64,000 nucleotides of DNA from Apricaphanius iberus (Eukaryota; Chordata; Actinopteri; Cyprinodontiformes; Aphaniidae): assembly GCA_028564705.1 (NCBI GenBank), contig JAPXFQ010002465.1, forward strand, positions 806,001 through 870,000. The letters run 5' to 3'. The stretch's first letter is position 1. The number at the start of each line of letters is the position of its first letter. A program made the translations under genes and the position numbers. Shown one piece after another: positions 46,787 to 57,804 of this stretch. The notes under the pieces are model-generated. The model did not search any database, had not been told where the DNA came from, and saw only the letters and a program-made list of their open reading frames with translations.

Positions 46787-48005
46787 ATTATTTTAAAATA
46801 CTTTATTGATCCCAGAGGGAAATTAAGTGTTGTTGTAGCTCATTACTAATTAATTTTTCAATGAGTTGTTGTAGACCATGATGGCTGAGGGGAGAAAGGA
46901 TTTCCTGTAGCGGTCTGTTTTGCAGTGAAACTGAAGAAGCCTCCGACTGAAGATACTCTGTTGCTGTAGGATAGTCTCATGAAGAGGATGCTCAGGGTTG
47001 TCCAAAATGTTTTTAATTTTACGAAGCATCCTTCTTTGCATCAATATCTCCAGTTGTTCCACAGTCGTCCCCAGAACAGAACCAGCCTTTTTTATCAGGT
47101 TGTTGAGCCGTTTTAAGTCCCTGGCTCTGATGCTGCTGCCCCAACAGATGATGGATGAAGAGATAACGTTCTCCACAACAGACTTGTAGAAGACTTGCAG
47201 CATCTTGCTTCCTCAAAAAGTACAGTCTGCTATGTCCCTTCTTGTAAACGGCTTGACAGTTGATTCTCCAGTCCAGTTTGTTGTCCAGGTGAACTCCGAG
47301 GCATTTCTACTCCTCAACCACCTACACTTCTTCTCCCATGATGGAAACAATATTTGACTTATCCCTGCTTCTTCTGAAACAACCATCTCCTGTGTTTTGT
47401 TCACATTCAAGATAAGATGATTTTTTCCACACCATGCCACAAAGCGCACCACCAGCTCTCTGTATTCAGCTTCTTCTCCATCTCTGATACACCCGACAAT
47501 TGCAGAGTCGTTTGAGTATTTCTTCAGATGACAGGTCTCTGTCTTATACTGGAAGTCTGATGTGTACAGTGTGAAAAGGAATGGTGAGAGTACAGTTCCT
47601 TGTGGTTCTCCTGTGCTGCTGACCAGCTGGTTTTACACACAATCCTTCAGTCTCACAACTGTGGTCCGTTTGTCAGGTAGTCATTGATCCAACTGATTGT
47701 TGAGGCCTCCACCTTTGTCTTCAGGAGTTTCTGTCAAAGCAAATCAGGCTGAATTGTGTTAAATACACTGGAGAAATCAAAGAACATGATTCTCAAAGTG
47801 CTGCCTGCTTTTTCCAGACAGTGAGTTGGTTGAAGCAGGTTGATGATGGATTCTTCAACGCCAACTCCATCACGATAACCAAACTGCAGGGGGTCCTGAT
47901 ATGTTCTAGTTTGCTTACTCAGGTGGGACAACAGGAGTCTCTCCAGGACCTTCATGATGTGGGATGTCAGGGCGACAGGTCTATAGTCATTGATGACTGA
48001 TGGGT
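46787..48005 (-). mobile_element. Rex1/Babar-type LINE, 5'-truncated
   Basis: At the left (3') end the tail reads, as reverse complement, TTAATTTCCCTCTGGGATCA then ATAAAGTA. The reverse-transcriptase C-terminal half follows. It is truncated at the RT palm near 48005. Confidence 0.7.
46850..47990 (-). pseudogene. Rex1/Babar-type reverse transcriptase relic
   Basis: From the 5' side: MKVLERLLLSHL, LQFGYRDGVGVEESIINLLQ and IMFFDFSSVFNTIQP (47734-47955), including the FDFSSxFNTI palm motif with its Asp. Then WCGKNHLILNVNKTQEMVV (47213-47452). The C-terminal domain is SVVENVISSSIICWGSS, RDLKRLNNLIKKAGSV and RRMLRKIKNILDNPEHPL, then DRYRKSFLPSAIMVYNNSL (46850-47203). Frameshifts separate these blocks and the YxDD region is not readable in one frame. 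The overall pattern is that of fish Rex1. Confidence 0.7.
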
Positions 48006-48244
48006 GAGTTTTCTTTTGTTTGTTTTTTTTAATAGTCCTAAACTACATCATTGTGAAATGATGTTCAGTATTATTATATCTTGTAATATTTTAACAAGTA
48101 CTTGTCAAATGTAAATACAAATATTTATTAATATTTTTCCACACTTCTTAAAGATAATTTAATTAATACTTCTGCCACAACCAGCCGTTTAAGGACATTT
48201 ATGATCATAATATGGCCCAAAATGGAAAAGAGTTGACATTACTG

Positions 48245-48420
48245 TTCTATAGAGAGAAAAATACTGAGAAAACAAGGTTAACAGCTCAAAAAAAGTCAAA
48301 AAATACATGTGACAAGTAGTAGAGAAAAGTAGAAGAGTAAAGAAAAGTGGTCAGTCTGAGCCTATAGCAGCATAACTACAAAAATGGCTCAGTATAACCT
48401 AAGCTGACAGGAGGGGTGAG
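48245..48420 (-). mobile_element. L2 3' UTR, right half
   Basis: Continuation of the L2 piece at 45520-45762: GAGAGAAAAATACTGAGAAA, then AAAAGTGGTCAGTCTGAGCC and TATAGCAGCATAAC. Confidence 0.7.
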
Positions 48421-48708
48421 TGTTCTGCAGCTGTTCGTTTTAAGCTAGCTTTTTTTGGAAATTCTGTATAGCAGCTTTAAGCAGATGGAGTTAAAGTAGG
48501 ATATGCATAATGAGCCAACGGTGCATTTTGTAAGTATTCTATGCTATGCATGGTTCTCAATGTGTTGTTACAGTATTCCTGCTTCTGCAGCATCGTCACT
48601 TTGTAAAGGGGTATTCCCCAGGCTGCTAATAGTTTGGCTAAACTGTGTTGGAGTTTCAGTAGAGATTAGTATGGAAGCCTAAAGGGTCATACATACATAC
48701 ATTTTATT

Positions 48709-48805
48709 TCCCCCGTTTTCCCATGATAAAGATATAATTTTTCTCAGTTTTCTTGTGATAACGAGATCATTTTCCTCAGTTTTCCCGTGATAACGAAATA
48801 ATTAA
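48709..48805 (-). repeat. Left subterminal array, about three 32-bp units
   Basis: The unit on this side is the reverse complement of the right-hand one, e.g. TCAGTTTTCCCGTGATAACG. More diverged than the right array. Confidence 0.7.
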
Positions 48806-48875
48806 TTTGAGATCTCAAGAAAACAAAACGATATTGTCTTTTAAATCACTGCAGGAAACATCATTCAGTGTAGCA

Positions 48876-49111
48876 ATGTCAGAGGAGCAGGATAATATTG
48901 ATCACCGCATCACACATTTTTTCAATCAAGGCCTGACTGGGTTGAAATAGCTTTATGCCTTGCTATTACAGAAAATGTACACATTAGTGTGCGTCATCTA
49001 AGAAGACGGTTAGCAAGGCTTCATCTTTATCGGAGGCGCAATCTAAGTGACCCTGATGTAGTCATTAATTACATAGTTGACCAGTATCCATGGATACAGG
49101 ATGATGACTGA
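48876..49111 (+). pseudogene. N-terminal remnant of an integrase-type transposase
   Basis: ATG begins MSEEQDNIDHRITHFFNQGL and, after one frameshift near 48945, continues EIALCLAITENVHISVRHL, RRRLARLHLYRRRNLSDP and DVVINYIVDQ, ending at TGA 49109. It resembles the N-terminal HTH of fish transposon proteins that carry an rve integrase core (YRRRxLSDP block). The catalytic core is absent, deleted between the remnant and the right array. Confidence 0.5.
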
Positions 49112-49183
49112 GAGATGCAGAGAAGCAGGATTGCGAGTCACTAGAAACCTAGTGTATGCAGTGCATGCACTATGTCTCAAATT

Positions 49184-49394
49184 CGTTATCACGAGAAAAC
49201 GGAGGAAAAGTATCTCGTTATCATGAGAAAACGGAGGAAAATTATATCGTTATCGCGAGAAAACAGAGGAAAATTATCTCGTTATCATGAGAAAACGGAG
49301 GAAAATTATATCAGTATCACGAGAAAACGGAGGAAAATTATCTCGCTATCACAAGAAAACGGAGGAAAATTATATCGTTATGAGAAAACGGGGG
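49184..49394 (+). repeat. Right subterminal array, six 32-bp units plus partial
   Basis: Each unit reads CGTTATCACGAGAAAACGG followed by AGGAAAATTAT and CT or AT. The last two bases alternate regularly between CT and AT, so the higher-order unit is 64 bp. Full units span 49184-49375. Confidence 0.9.
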
Positions 49395-49442
49395 ACATAA
49401 AATGTATGTATGTATGACCCTTTAGGGCTTCCGTAGATTAGA

Positions 49443-52027
49443 AATTGCGCTTTCTAATTGCATTATCTGGCTGTGTTAGCACCATTAAGGGTAGTCCAGT
49501 TCAGTTTGACCTCAGATGGACTAAGGTGTAGACATGCATCTCAAAATTCAGTCACACTAAGGCAGTAATTCGGCCTTGGGTAGGTGGCTGGTGGGTTATG
49601 ACTACTTTGGCATATATAATCACATAATGCTAAAGGTGACTTCTGGTCATCAATACATGAGGTCCTAAAATGGCTACTATGATAATCCATCATCAACCTA
49701 TTTAAAAAGCAACAAGGGCTGAATCATCCCTAAATTATTATCATAGACTCCAAGTTCCAGTTTGATGATCTACGCAGACCTTTTTAACCAACTATCAAAT
49801 GCTACAGAAGTGTTGGTCATAATGCCATCACTTTCTCAAAGAAAAAAAGAAAACAAATTGAAAATGTAATTCCAATTTTACAAAGTAAAAAAATAAATAA
49901 AACAACAGTCCATCCCATCTGTTAAATCCATTCTCAGTCCTGCATACATAACCAGACAGAAAAGAAATTAAACAATGAAGTCAGTCTTGTGCTGACAATA
50001 TTATCATACCCAAAAGTAGCTAAGATGTTTCCCTGAAAAGAAGTTTAACAGCAATTGAAAAGTTTAGTGAACACCCTAATTCAGATCAATAAAAGCCACA
50101 TTTAACTCTTCCTTTCTACAGCAGATCAATTGATGTTACCAACTGCTTTGGATATGTACTGAAATGATCAATTTCATTGGCCTGGGAGAAAGACAAACAA
50201 TCAATGAGGGTCATTAAACTGTGTAAATTATTTTGTTTTAACTTTACTTTAGCAAATCATATTCATCGGATGAACCTTTGACCTAAAGCACACTTTTATA
50301 CCTAAAGTGAACACCTGAAGATATGCAGATATCACCAAATAGACCACATCAACTGAAAAACCTTCAACATAACGCTACACAAAGAATGTAAGAAGGTTAA
50401 AGGATCAGAGTTTCTTATCTCAGTGAGAGGTCTACTACAAATGGAGTCGGGTTCCATAAATGGCTAATTACCAGTCCTTAATGCTCTCCCACAGAGACCC
50501 CACTGCAATATGCAGAATTAAAAAGGCAAACAATTGCTACAATAACACGTTGGAATAATCAGCTTAGAGGGTAAGAACACTAAGATGAGCCCAAATAACG
50601 GATGTCTATATCAAGATTAGTCAACTTATAAAACCACACAGGCAGATTAGGTGTCTAATTCCATTAACCCCTATGAAATAAATCTGGATTTATTATCCAA
50701 GGAGCTTCAAACCTATGACTCAAGCCAAGTTCTAACAGCTGCTCCAGCAGACAGACTACTAAAGACCCTCTACAACCAGATCATCTGGTCAAGCAATCCT
50801 TATCAGGGTGCATGAGATTAAAGAAATCAATTTCATTAGCTATTCACCCAAAGTATCCCAGTGACCAGAGCAGGATGAAGTCATTATAGAGGATGGCAGT
50901 GTGAGACAGCTCAAAAAAAAAACACAGTTTGGAGAGGAAATACCTGAGCATCTATGGAATAAAGAAAATAGACTATGTTTTAAGATAAAATCATATCCCG
51001 AAACAATTTCAATATAATTTCAATTCTCAGTAGTTATGAGAAATGCTAAGGGGGGGCTGTGTGCCATCACATTAAACAGCAATAACTTGAAACAGACCTT
51101 TAATGTATGAATTTATGAGAACTCTTTCCAGCACTGATGTAGGTCAAACAGGTTTGGTGGCATGCAAACACAGCTTTCTTAAGGCTATCACACAGTGTCC
51201 CAGACAGACAGAAGTCTGGACTTTGACAAGCCATTGAGTCAACACCTTGATTATTTTTCTTTTTTAGCCATTTTTTTGTAAACTTTTTGTCTAGTTTGGA
51301 AACATTGTCCTGTTAACAAATCCAGCTGTGAGACAGATGAGCTCAAATCTGACATTAGAATAATTTGGTATAAAGAGGTGTTCAGGGCAATGAATGCAAG
51401 ATCCCTATGTCCGGTGACTACAAAAAAAATTTATAATAATAATTACTCCACCACCATTTATGAAAAATAAAGTGCAATATTTATTACCAGACATGTCTAT
51501 GTTATTGTTTATTTGGATGCAGTTTTAAAAGTCTGTTGCTAAATGTGCTGTTATGAATTTAAACATCTAACATAACAACTAAGGCCAGTCATATTGCCAT
51601 TATTGCATACAGAGGCTGTACTTTCTGTTTTAGATTAATGTTTTGATTTTGTGTAATTGTTCTGAGCACTCCATAGTCTGCCCTGGAATGTGGAAAGTAC
51701 ACTCCAGGGAAATCTGTGGTTGTCTTAAAAGATTTTATAGTGGATATTAATCTTTTTCAATTTAGAAAGATGGCCTTCAAAGTGTTTGGACGCTGCTGAT
51801 ACCTTGGCTCCCTTCTCTCTTTTACCACATGCCTGTATGTTTTCTCTCTTAAACCCTACAGGTGGATTTACTTTTCACACAGATCAACTATGTTGGCATC
51901 AACTTTACAAACTAAATGATGACCTAGAGAAATTTATTTTGCTTTAGCACTCTTAGATTAGTTAGATTGTATTTATGTTAATAGCTGGTAAATCCAAGAT
52001 CAGCTTTATATAATTTTGATATGACTA
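49443..52027. other. Gene-free stretch with one repeat-like block
   Basis: No exon. 51120-51420 (AAGTCTGGACTTTGACAAGC, TTTTTTAGCCATTTTTTTGT, GGAAACATTGTCCTGTTAAC) matches a common fish interspersed repeat, probably the non-coding part of a DNA transposon. The rest is unassigned and AT-rich. Confidence 0.4.
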
Positions 52028-52517
52028 AAACCAGAAGTTTACAATACAGTTTACATACACTGACTAAAAAGACACATTCAGCTTTTCCCCTCACATCAAA
52101 CCAAACTTTCCTTGTTTAAGGTCAGGTAGACTAACACAAATTATTTCTGTTTGCTAAATGCAACAATAGGAGATAGAGTATGTGAGAAATAAATGTTTTA
52201 ATGTCTTTAAAATCTGAAGTTTACATACAAAATAATTACTGTCTTAAAATAATGAGAAAAAGAAAAGATGATGATATCATGGCATTGGAAATGTTTGGTT
52301 AGTTGAATGGCAAATTTCAGTTAATTAGAGGCTCATCCACAGATGCATTTTAAAGCCACATCTGAAACAGACTGCCTTCTGATTTGACACGATGGAAAAG
52401 TAAAAAAACAAACAAAAAACTAGCTAAAATATCAGAAAGGGAATCATGGAGCTTCTCCAGTCTGGTTTATCCTTTGAAAAAAAATTTCTAGAAGGTGCCG
52501 TGTTCATTTTTTAAAAC

Positions 52518-52857
52518 TAGGGATGTAACGATACCATTTTTTTCAGCACTTACCGATACAGAGTACCAATACCGATACTTCTACCACACAAAAAAGTGCT
52601 GTCAATCGGGAGTTAGGTTTTATTTTCTTCTCTGCTTGTTACAACAAATAATGGTGAATTAGATAAAACAATAAAAATGACCACAGAACTTAAATTTAAA
52701 AGTTAAAAACTAACATTTTCTGTGAAATTATTGCTCCGTGTCTTCATCTTAAGTATTAGTTAATGGTATCGGTTAACAATAGCGAATACGGATACAAGTA
52801 CATTAGGCGTTATCGGGGCCGATAACCAATACGAGTATTGGTATTTGTGCATCCCTA
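52518..52857. mobile_element. hAT-type MITE nested in the Tc1 element (340 bp)
   Basis: The left end TAGGGATGTAACGATACC and right end (reverse complement TAGGGATGCACAAATACC) are inverted. The flanks TTTAAAAC and GTTAAAAT match at 6 of 8. Non-coding, with many CCGATA/TATCGG repeats inside. Confidence 0.7.
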
Positions 52858-52979
52858 GTTAAAATAATTATACACAAGTATAGACATGATGGGAATATCA
52901 AACCATCATGCCGCTCCTAATGAGGAAGGAGACAGATTATGTGTCCCAGAGATGAATGTGTTCTGATCCCAAAAGTGCA

Positions 52980-53690
52980 AATCAAACCCCAGAACAAAAC
53001 CCAAAGATCTTGTAAAGATGCTGGTTAAAACTGGTAAAACCGCTTCATTATCCACAGTGAAACATGTGTTGTACTGGCGTGGGCTAAAAAGTTCAGAGGA
53101 AGCCATTACTCCAAAGCATGAACAAAAAAAGCCAGATTGCAGTTTGTAAATTAGCACTGTCTTATGGCCTGATGAAACCAAAAAGAACTGTTTGGTCTTA
53201 ATGACCTTTGATAAATCTAAAGAAAAAGGGGCACACCTTGGAACACCAACCAACTGTAAAGTATGGCAGCATCATGCTGTGGGACTGTTTTGCTACAGGA
53301 GGAACTGGTGCAATTCATATCGATGATGGCATCATGAGTAAAGAACATTATGTGGAAATATTTAAGCAACAACTAAAACATCAGCCAGGAAGTTAAAGCT
53401 CATGGGATAAATGGGGTCATCCAGATGAACAATGACCCTCAGCGTCCAGCCACAGTGGTCAAAAAGAAAATTATAGAAAACACAGTCAAAGGGTTAGCTA
53501 GGCCTTCATAAAACTCTGATATGAATCCTAGACGGAATCTGTAAGCAGATCTGAAAGATGTGTGCAAGCGAGGTGTCCTACAAACCTAAATCAGTTCCAT
53601 CAGTTCTGTCAGGAGGAATGGGCCAAAACTCCAGCAAACTATTGTGAACAGCTGTTTAAAGGAAACCCAAAACTTAAGACACACAATTTA
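52980..53690 (+). pseudogene. Tc1-like transposase relic
   Basis: Readable pieces are PTVKYGSIMLWDCFATGGTGA and HIDDGIMSKEHYVEIFKQQL (53208-53396), the Tc1 GGGSIMxWGCF region and what follows. Further on, a broken QMNNDPQ-type equivalent of the QxDNDPKH box and a decayed DLNPxE region with stops can be traced. Clearly inactive. Confidence 0.6.
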
Positions 53691-55345
53691 ATGGCAATGC
53701 TACCAAACACTGAGGAAATGTGTTTAAAATTTTGATTTAAAAAATTGTAGTAAATAAATCTATGACATTTTCTCAGTATTGTGGCTTTCGGACAGTGAGA
53801 AAAAGTTTATGTGTCTTAATCAGTAATCCTTAATCAATGAAAATAGTGTTTAATAATACGTATTAGCGTGTATGTGTGTATATTCTAAACTGTATGTACT
53901 TTTGTATACCTTTATTTTTATCAGAGCAGCTTCAAATCTTCTTTATAATAGAAATTAGCAACACTAGATGATTCTTTTTTGTCTTCAGATTTTTTCAGAT
54001 TTTCATTAACTACAAGATACATATTTTATAATAGTCTTGAATAATTTTTAATTGTGTTATTTTTGACTTGAATAAACCAGTCAGATGAAAATAAACATCT
54101 TAAATATCCACTAAGGCAAGAAGATGGCATTTCAATAAAGGTCATTATTTCAGCACTTTCCCCCACTCCTATATCTGCTACAACAATGTAAACTCAAGCA
54201 CACAATGAAAACATTAGAAAAATATCTAACTTGTGCACGTATATGACAACTCATAATTACTGAAGTTAACTTAAGTAATTCCCTTATATGTCAAGTATGA
54301 CAGCCGTCAGGAAAAATGACAAAAGAACATCAGCAAATAGGAACACAGAAACATAGAAGGTTGGGAAAGACGGGAAAGCTCGTAAAAACAGCCACAATGA
54401 AAACAGCACAATGACACGGCTTCATCACCCCAGAGGGTGCTGGAATAACTGCAGACCCAGACACTCCACAGCTTTATGTCCAATATGGTGTCTGTCAACT
54501 TCACAGCTGAGCTGCAGGAACCTATAACATTTTGAAAAACAGTGAAGGCTAGATCGTGGTGCAGCCATAACCCCTCACAGAAAGGGGGGTAAAGAACTGC
54601 TTTCAGTCAATGAGCTTAATGAAACTCACAGTGTGACCCAGATGGTCAGATTGTTGCCTCACAAACAACAACAATCCTAAATACGAATAAAATCAATGTA
54701 AGCAAGTTCATGATCCGAAAATGTTTCCACTCATCTGTCACATTGTTTTAGATCTTTTCAACATTACAAAAAAGCAATGGCAGAAGAAACTTTCCTAAAT
54801 TCTATTAAACTATATCAATATACTATATTTAGTACACCATCTAATATTCTATGTATATGTATGTACTTCCCAAATAAAATATCAAACAGAAAATATGTAT
54901 ATAATGCATGCCAAAACAAGTGGATGAAGGACTGGAGAAAACCAAACAAGTTAAACGAAAGTAATAAAGTTTTAGAAGGTGTTTTTTAACCTGAATTTGC
55001 CCGTCATTCAGGGTTAATCTTCTAAATCTTGGAGGTCACTGTGATAATCTCAAACGTGTTTGGAATCTGAAAAATTCTGCAGATAAGAGAGGAATTCTAA
55101 CTCAACTGGACTTATAACCAAGTTTTTTGTTTCAGAAAAATCTTTTCAGGAAAGGAAAATGTTTAATTTAACTGGCAAACAACTAAAATAACTATAAGAG
55201 CAAAAGAAATAAACATCAAACAAGTACTGTGACCACGGTTATTGAAATAACAAAAATCAGGCACAAAAAAAGGATTTTTTTTTTAAAGGCAACTTAAATA
55301 ATTTCAATGCAACTTTTATTCTATGTTACCTTACAATACTATTAA

Positions 55346-55374
55346 TACTACTACTACTACTACTACTAATAAAA

Positions 55375-55407
<33 letters not shown>
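55346..55407 (+). repeat. Compound TAC/TAA microsatellite
   Basis: About seven TAC units, a short interruption, then about ten AAT units. Confidence 0.9.
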
Positions 55408-56004
55408 GATTAGGAGTTAAAACTTTACCTAAATTAATCACTCATTGAATTCATAATTTTTAAAGCAAACCTTAAAAAAAGAGAAAAATATAAAAAATTT
55501 AATTCAACAATTTTTTTGTAGAGAATTCAGGATTTTGGTTTTTGGCTAAAGCATAAAACTGCTCAATACCTCCAACAGACAAAGTGAAGCACATAAGTGT
55601 CTGCATTTAAAGCAAAAAAGGCCAAAGGATTTAAAAATCAATGAAGGCATAAAAACCAGCCAAGGCCCTGGAAGCGGTTACCAATGTAAATCGGATTATG
55701 GAGGGAGTGGGTATTGATTGGCAAATACCTCTTGCACAGCATGTGTTCACTTTGTAAAAGCTGGAGGTTCATGTGACAAAACAAGAAATTACAGTGTTAA
55801 AAACAACATGTCAAAGATGTCTGCGCTGTGCGTCATTCAAGTGACTACACCTGTTTATTACCAGCTTTGCAATGATTTCTGAGCCATATTATAAGTGTAA
55901 TATCACCTCCAGCTGTTGTGTTTGTTACTTGCAGACACAAACCCTTAAATATGACTTATTCTATATTTTCCCCATTACATCAAAGCCATTTCCTAGTCTG
56001 TAAA

Positions 56005-56045
56005 CCTATTTTATTGGCAATGACAATAAAGTTATTCTGATTCTG
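56005..56045 (+). repeat. LINE 3' tail
   Basis: TTGGCAATGACAATAAAGTT followed by ATTCTGATTCTGAT tandem units, a familiar non-LTR retrotransposon tail in fish. Confidence 0.5.
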
Positions 56046-56756
56046 ATCAGACTATCATACAACAAAAGTGTCTCCAGAGAGCACTATAACACCTTTTACC
56101 CTAGGACCACCTGATTTGTAGATTATAAGCCATTCTGGCAAAAGCAAAGAAACAGTTCTCTTAGGAGCTTCATTTCACTCTCCTTTTGTTAAATGAATGG
56201 GTCCAATTTGAACTATTTCAGTGCACTGCTACTACAGATAAAAGTAGCCAGATGGACATGATGAAGAGCTTCTAGTGAATAATGTCAGACATAGAATTTA
56301 CTCACTAAAGTTGTCTCTAGTAGATTTTAAAATGTCTAACCTTCACTAACCTCAATAACTACACATTTACCAATAAGTACTGACTTAGTAAACTTTGGAA
56401 ACCATACTGGCAGTAGGGTAGGAATTGTCATAAAAAAGTGGCTTCTTGATCAGGTTAAGGTTAAGACAAAGATGGGGATGGTCAAATTTCAATATTAAAA
56501 ACATTACTCTGGGTTCAAATAGGTGTTATATAAGGTTTGCAATGTTTGTTGCAATAGAGCAAAAATCCACTCACAGACTCACAGTCAAGGTACTCCATCA
56601 AATTGATCATTACATATTACAGAAAACGCAAGCAGTACAGAGGTTTGATCGGTTCAGCCAGGTACTTTTAGGGTTCTCCTGTATGCCAGGGAAGCATGTT
56701 AATACCATGTCTTCAGAGGCATATCTTATATGGGTATGAATTATCTGAATTAACTG

Positions 56757-56960
56757 TTCACTTTGGTTTTTCTCCATAGCAGCTACACCTGCTCTGACGT
56801 TCTGCGTAGCTGTGATGCCTTGTTAACCGGGAGCATTAGCTGGGATGATGGGCCCAGTAAATTAACCTTTCCCCTCTCCTGTTATCATTTTTTTAAATTT
56901 TCTTTAATATAGAAAGTAATCTTACATAAGTTATTTTATTCTTTCCCAGCGGAAATCGAC
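56757..56960 (+). mobile_element. L2 3' UTR fragment
   Basis: AGCAGCTACACCTGCTCTGA, GATGCCTTGTTAACCGGGAG and TCTTTAATATAGAAAGTA correspond to the same part of the 3' UTR seen in the + strand L2 piece at 26.7-26.85 kb. Confidence 0.6.
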
Positions 56961-57392
56961 CAGATGTTTTACAATTTTTGAATACAAGAAAGGAACAGGA
57001 ACTTTCTCTGCTTCCTGTGGATCAAGGACAACAAACTTCCCCACAACATCACAGAGTAACAGGTACGTTATAAGTCAAACTCTTTCGGAATAGTCTCCTC
57101 GCAGAGACGGACACAGCAGCAATAGATGGCCTGCATCAGTCAGTCAACAGCAATAACACAGATTTGGATGCAGATGTTAAGCAGTTTTTGACCCTGGGTT
57201 TTTTCATGAATGACTTTTAAAAATCTGTCTCCTTTGTTGACATGGCAGTTATATTCTCCCAAGACACTTGTGAAATTTTTTGGGCAATAAAACTTAAGAC
57301 TAGACAAAATCTTCAACAATAAGCAGATACTGGATGTGTTTTAGGCAAGAATCATGCAAAAGAGCTCAAAGACCTGGGTCCTCATTAATATA

Positions 57393-57419
57393 CACTACCG
57401 TTCAAACGTTTGGGGTCAC
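57393..57419 (+). repeat. Left terminal inverted repeat of the DD38E transposon
   Basis: 27 bp, beginning CACTACCG directly after the TA target duplication. Differs from the right end at one position (C versus A). Confidence 0.9.
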
Positions 57420-57804
57420 ATTGAAATGTCCTTATTTTTGAAGGAAAAGCACTGTACTTTTCAATGAAGGTAACTTTAAACTAGTCTTAACTTTAAAGAA
57501 ACACACGCTATACATTGCTAATGTGGTAAATGACTATTCTAGCTGCAAATGTCTGGTTTTTGGTGCAATATCTACATAGGTGTATAGAGGCCCATTTCCA
57601 GCAACTATCACTCCAGTGTTCTAATGGTACAATGTGTTTGCTCATTGGCTCAGAAGGCTAATTGATGATTAGAAAACCCTTGTGCAATCATGTTCACACA
57701 TCTGAAAACAGTTTAGCTCGGTACAGAAGCTACAAAACTGACCTTCCTTTGAGCAGATTGAGTTTCTGGAGCATCACATTTGTGGGGTCAATTAAACGCT
57801 CAAA

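Larger units (their letters stand above)
45763..48244. mobile_element. hAT-type element inserted in L2, itself invaded
   Basis: The left end CACATGTGTCAAACTC and right end (reverse complement CAGTAATGTCAACTC) match the fish hAT terminus whose usual form is CAGGGGTGTCAAACTC. The flanking L2 bases TTCTATGG (45755) and TTCTATAG (48245) are an 8-bp target duplication with one mismatch, and the L2 sequence is continuous across it. The interior hAT sequence is short (45763-45900 and about 48010-48244). The rest is later LINE insertion. Confidence 0.7.
48671..49434. mobile_element. Inverted-repeat element with 32-bp subterminal arrays (IS3EU-like?)
   Basis: The ends match in inverted orientation over about 45 bp: GGAAGCC(C)TAAAGGGTC, ATACATACATACATTTTAT, then TCCCCCGTTTTC. 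The flanks AGATTAGT (48663-48670) and AGATTAGA (49435-49442) are an 8-bp duplication with one mismatch. Inside the ends lie arrays of a 32-bp unit, about three inverted units on the left and six plus a partial on the right. The centre keeps an N-terminal transposase remnant. The arrays look like transposase-binding sites. The superfamily is uncertain. Confidence 0.65.
52028..53800 (+). mobile_element. Dead Tc1-like transposon (Tdr/Sleeping Beauty-type ends)
   Basis: At the left, ACCAGAAGTTTACA and then GTTTACATACACTGACTAAA resemble the inner-terminal repeat of fish Tc1 elements, and a second GAAGTTTACATACA lies at 52219 as a direct repeat, the IR/DR layout. The right end is too decayed to place. 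A hAT MITE sits inside at 52518-52857. Confidence 0.55.
53801..56756. other. Gene-free AT-rich stretch
   Basis: No exon recognised. It holds a trinucleotide microsatellite (55346-55407) and a LINE tail (about 56005-56045). Confidence 0.4.

Noticed and set aside
49172..49417. 81-codon frame with a repeating EKTEE/RKRRKI pattern
   Set aside because: It is simply the translation of the 32-bp subterminal array; 32 is not a multiple of 3, so the frame cycles, and no protein is implied.
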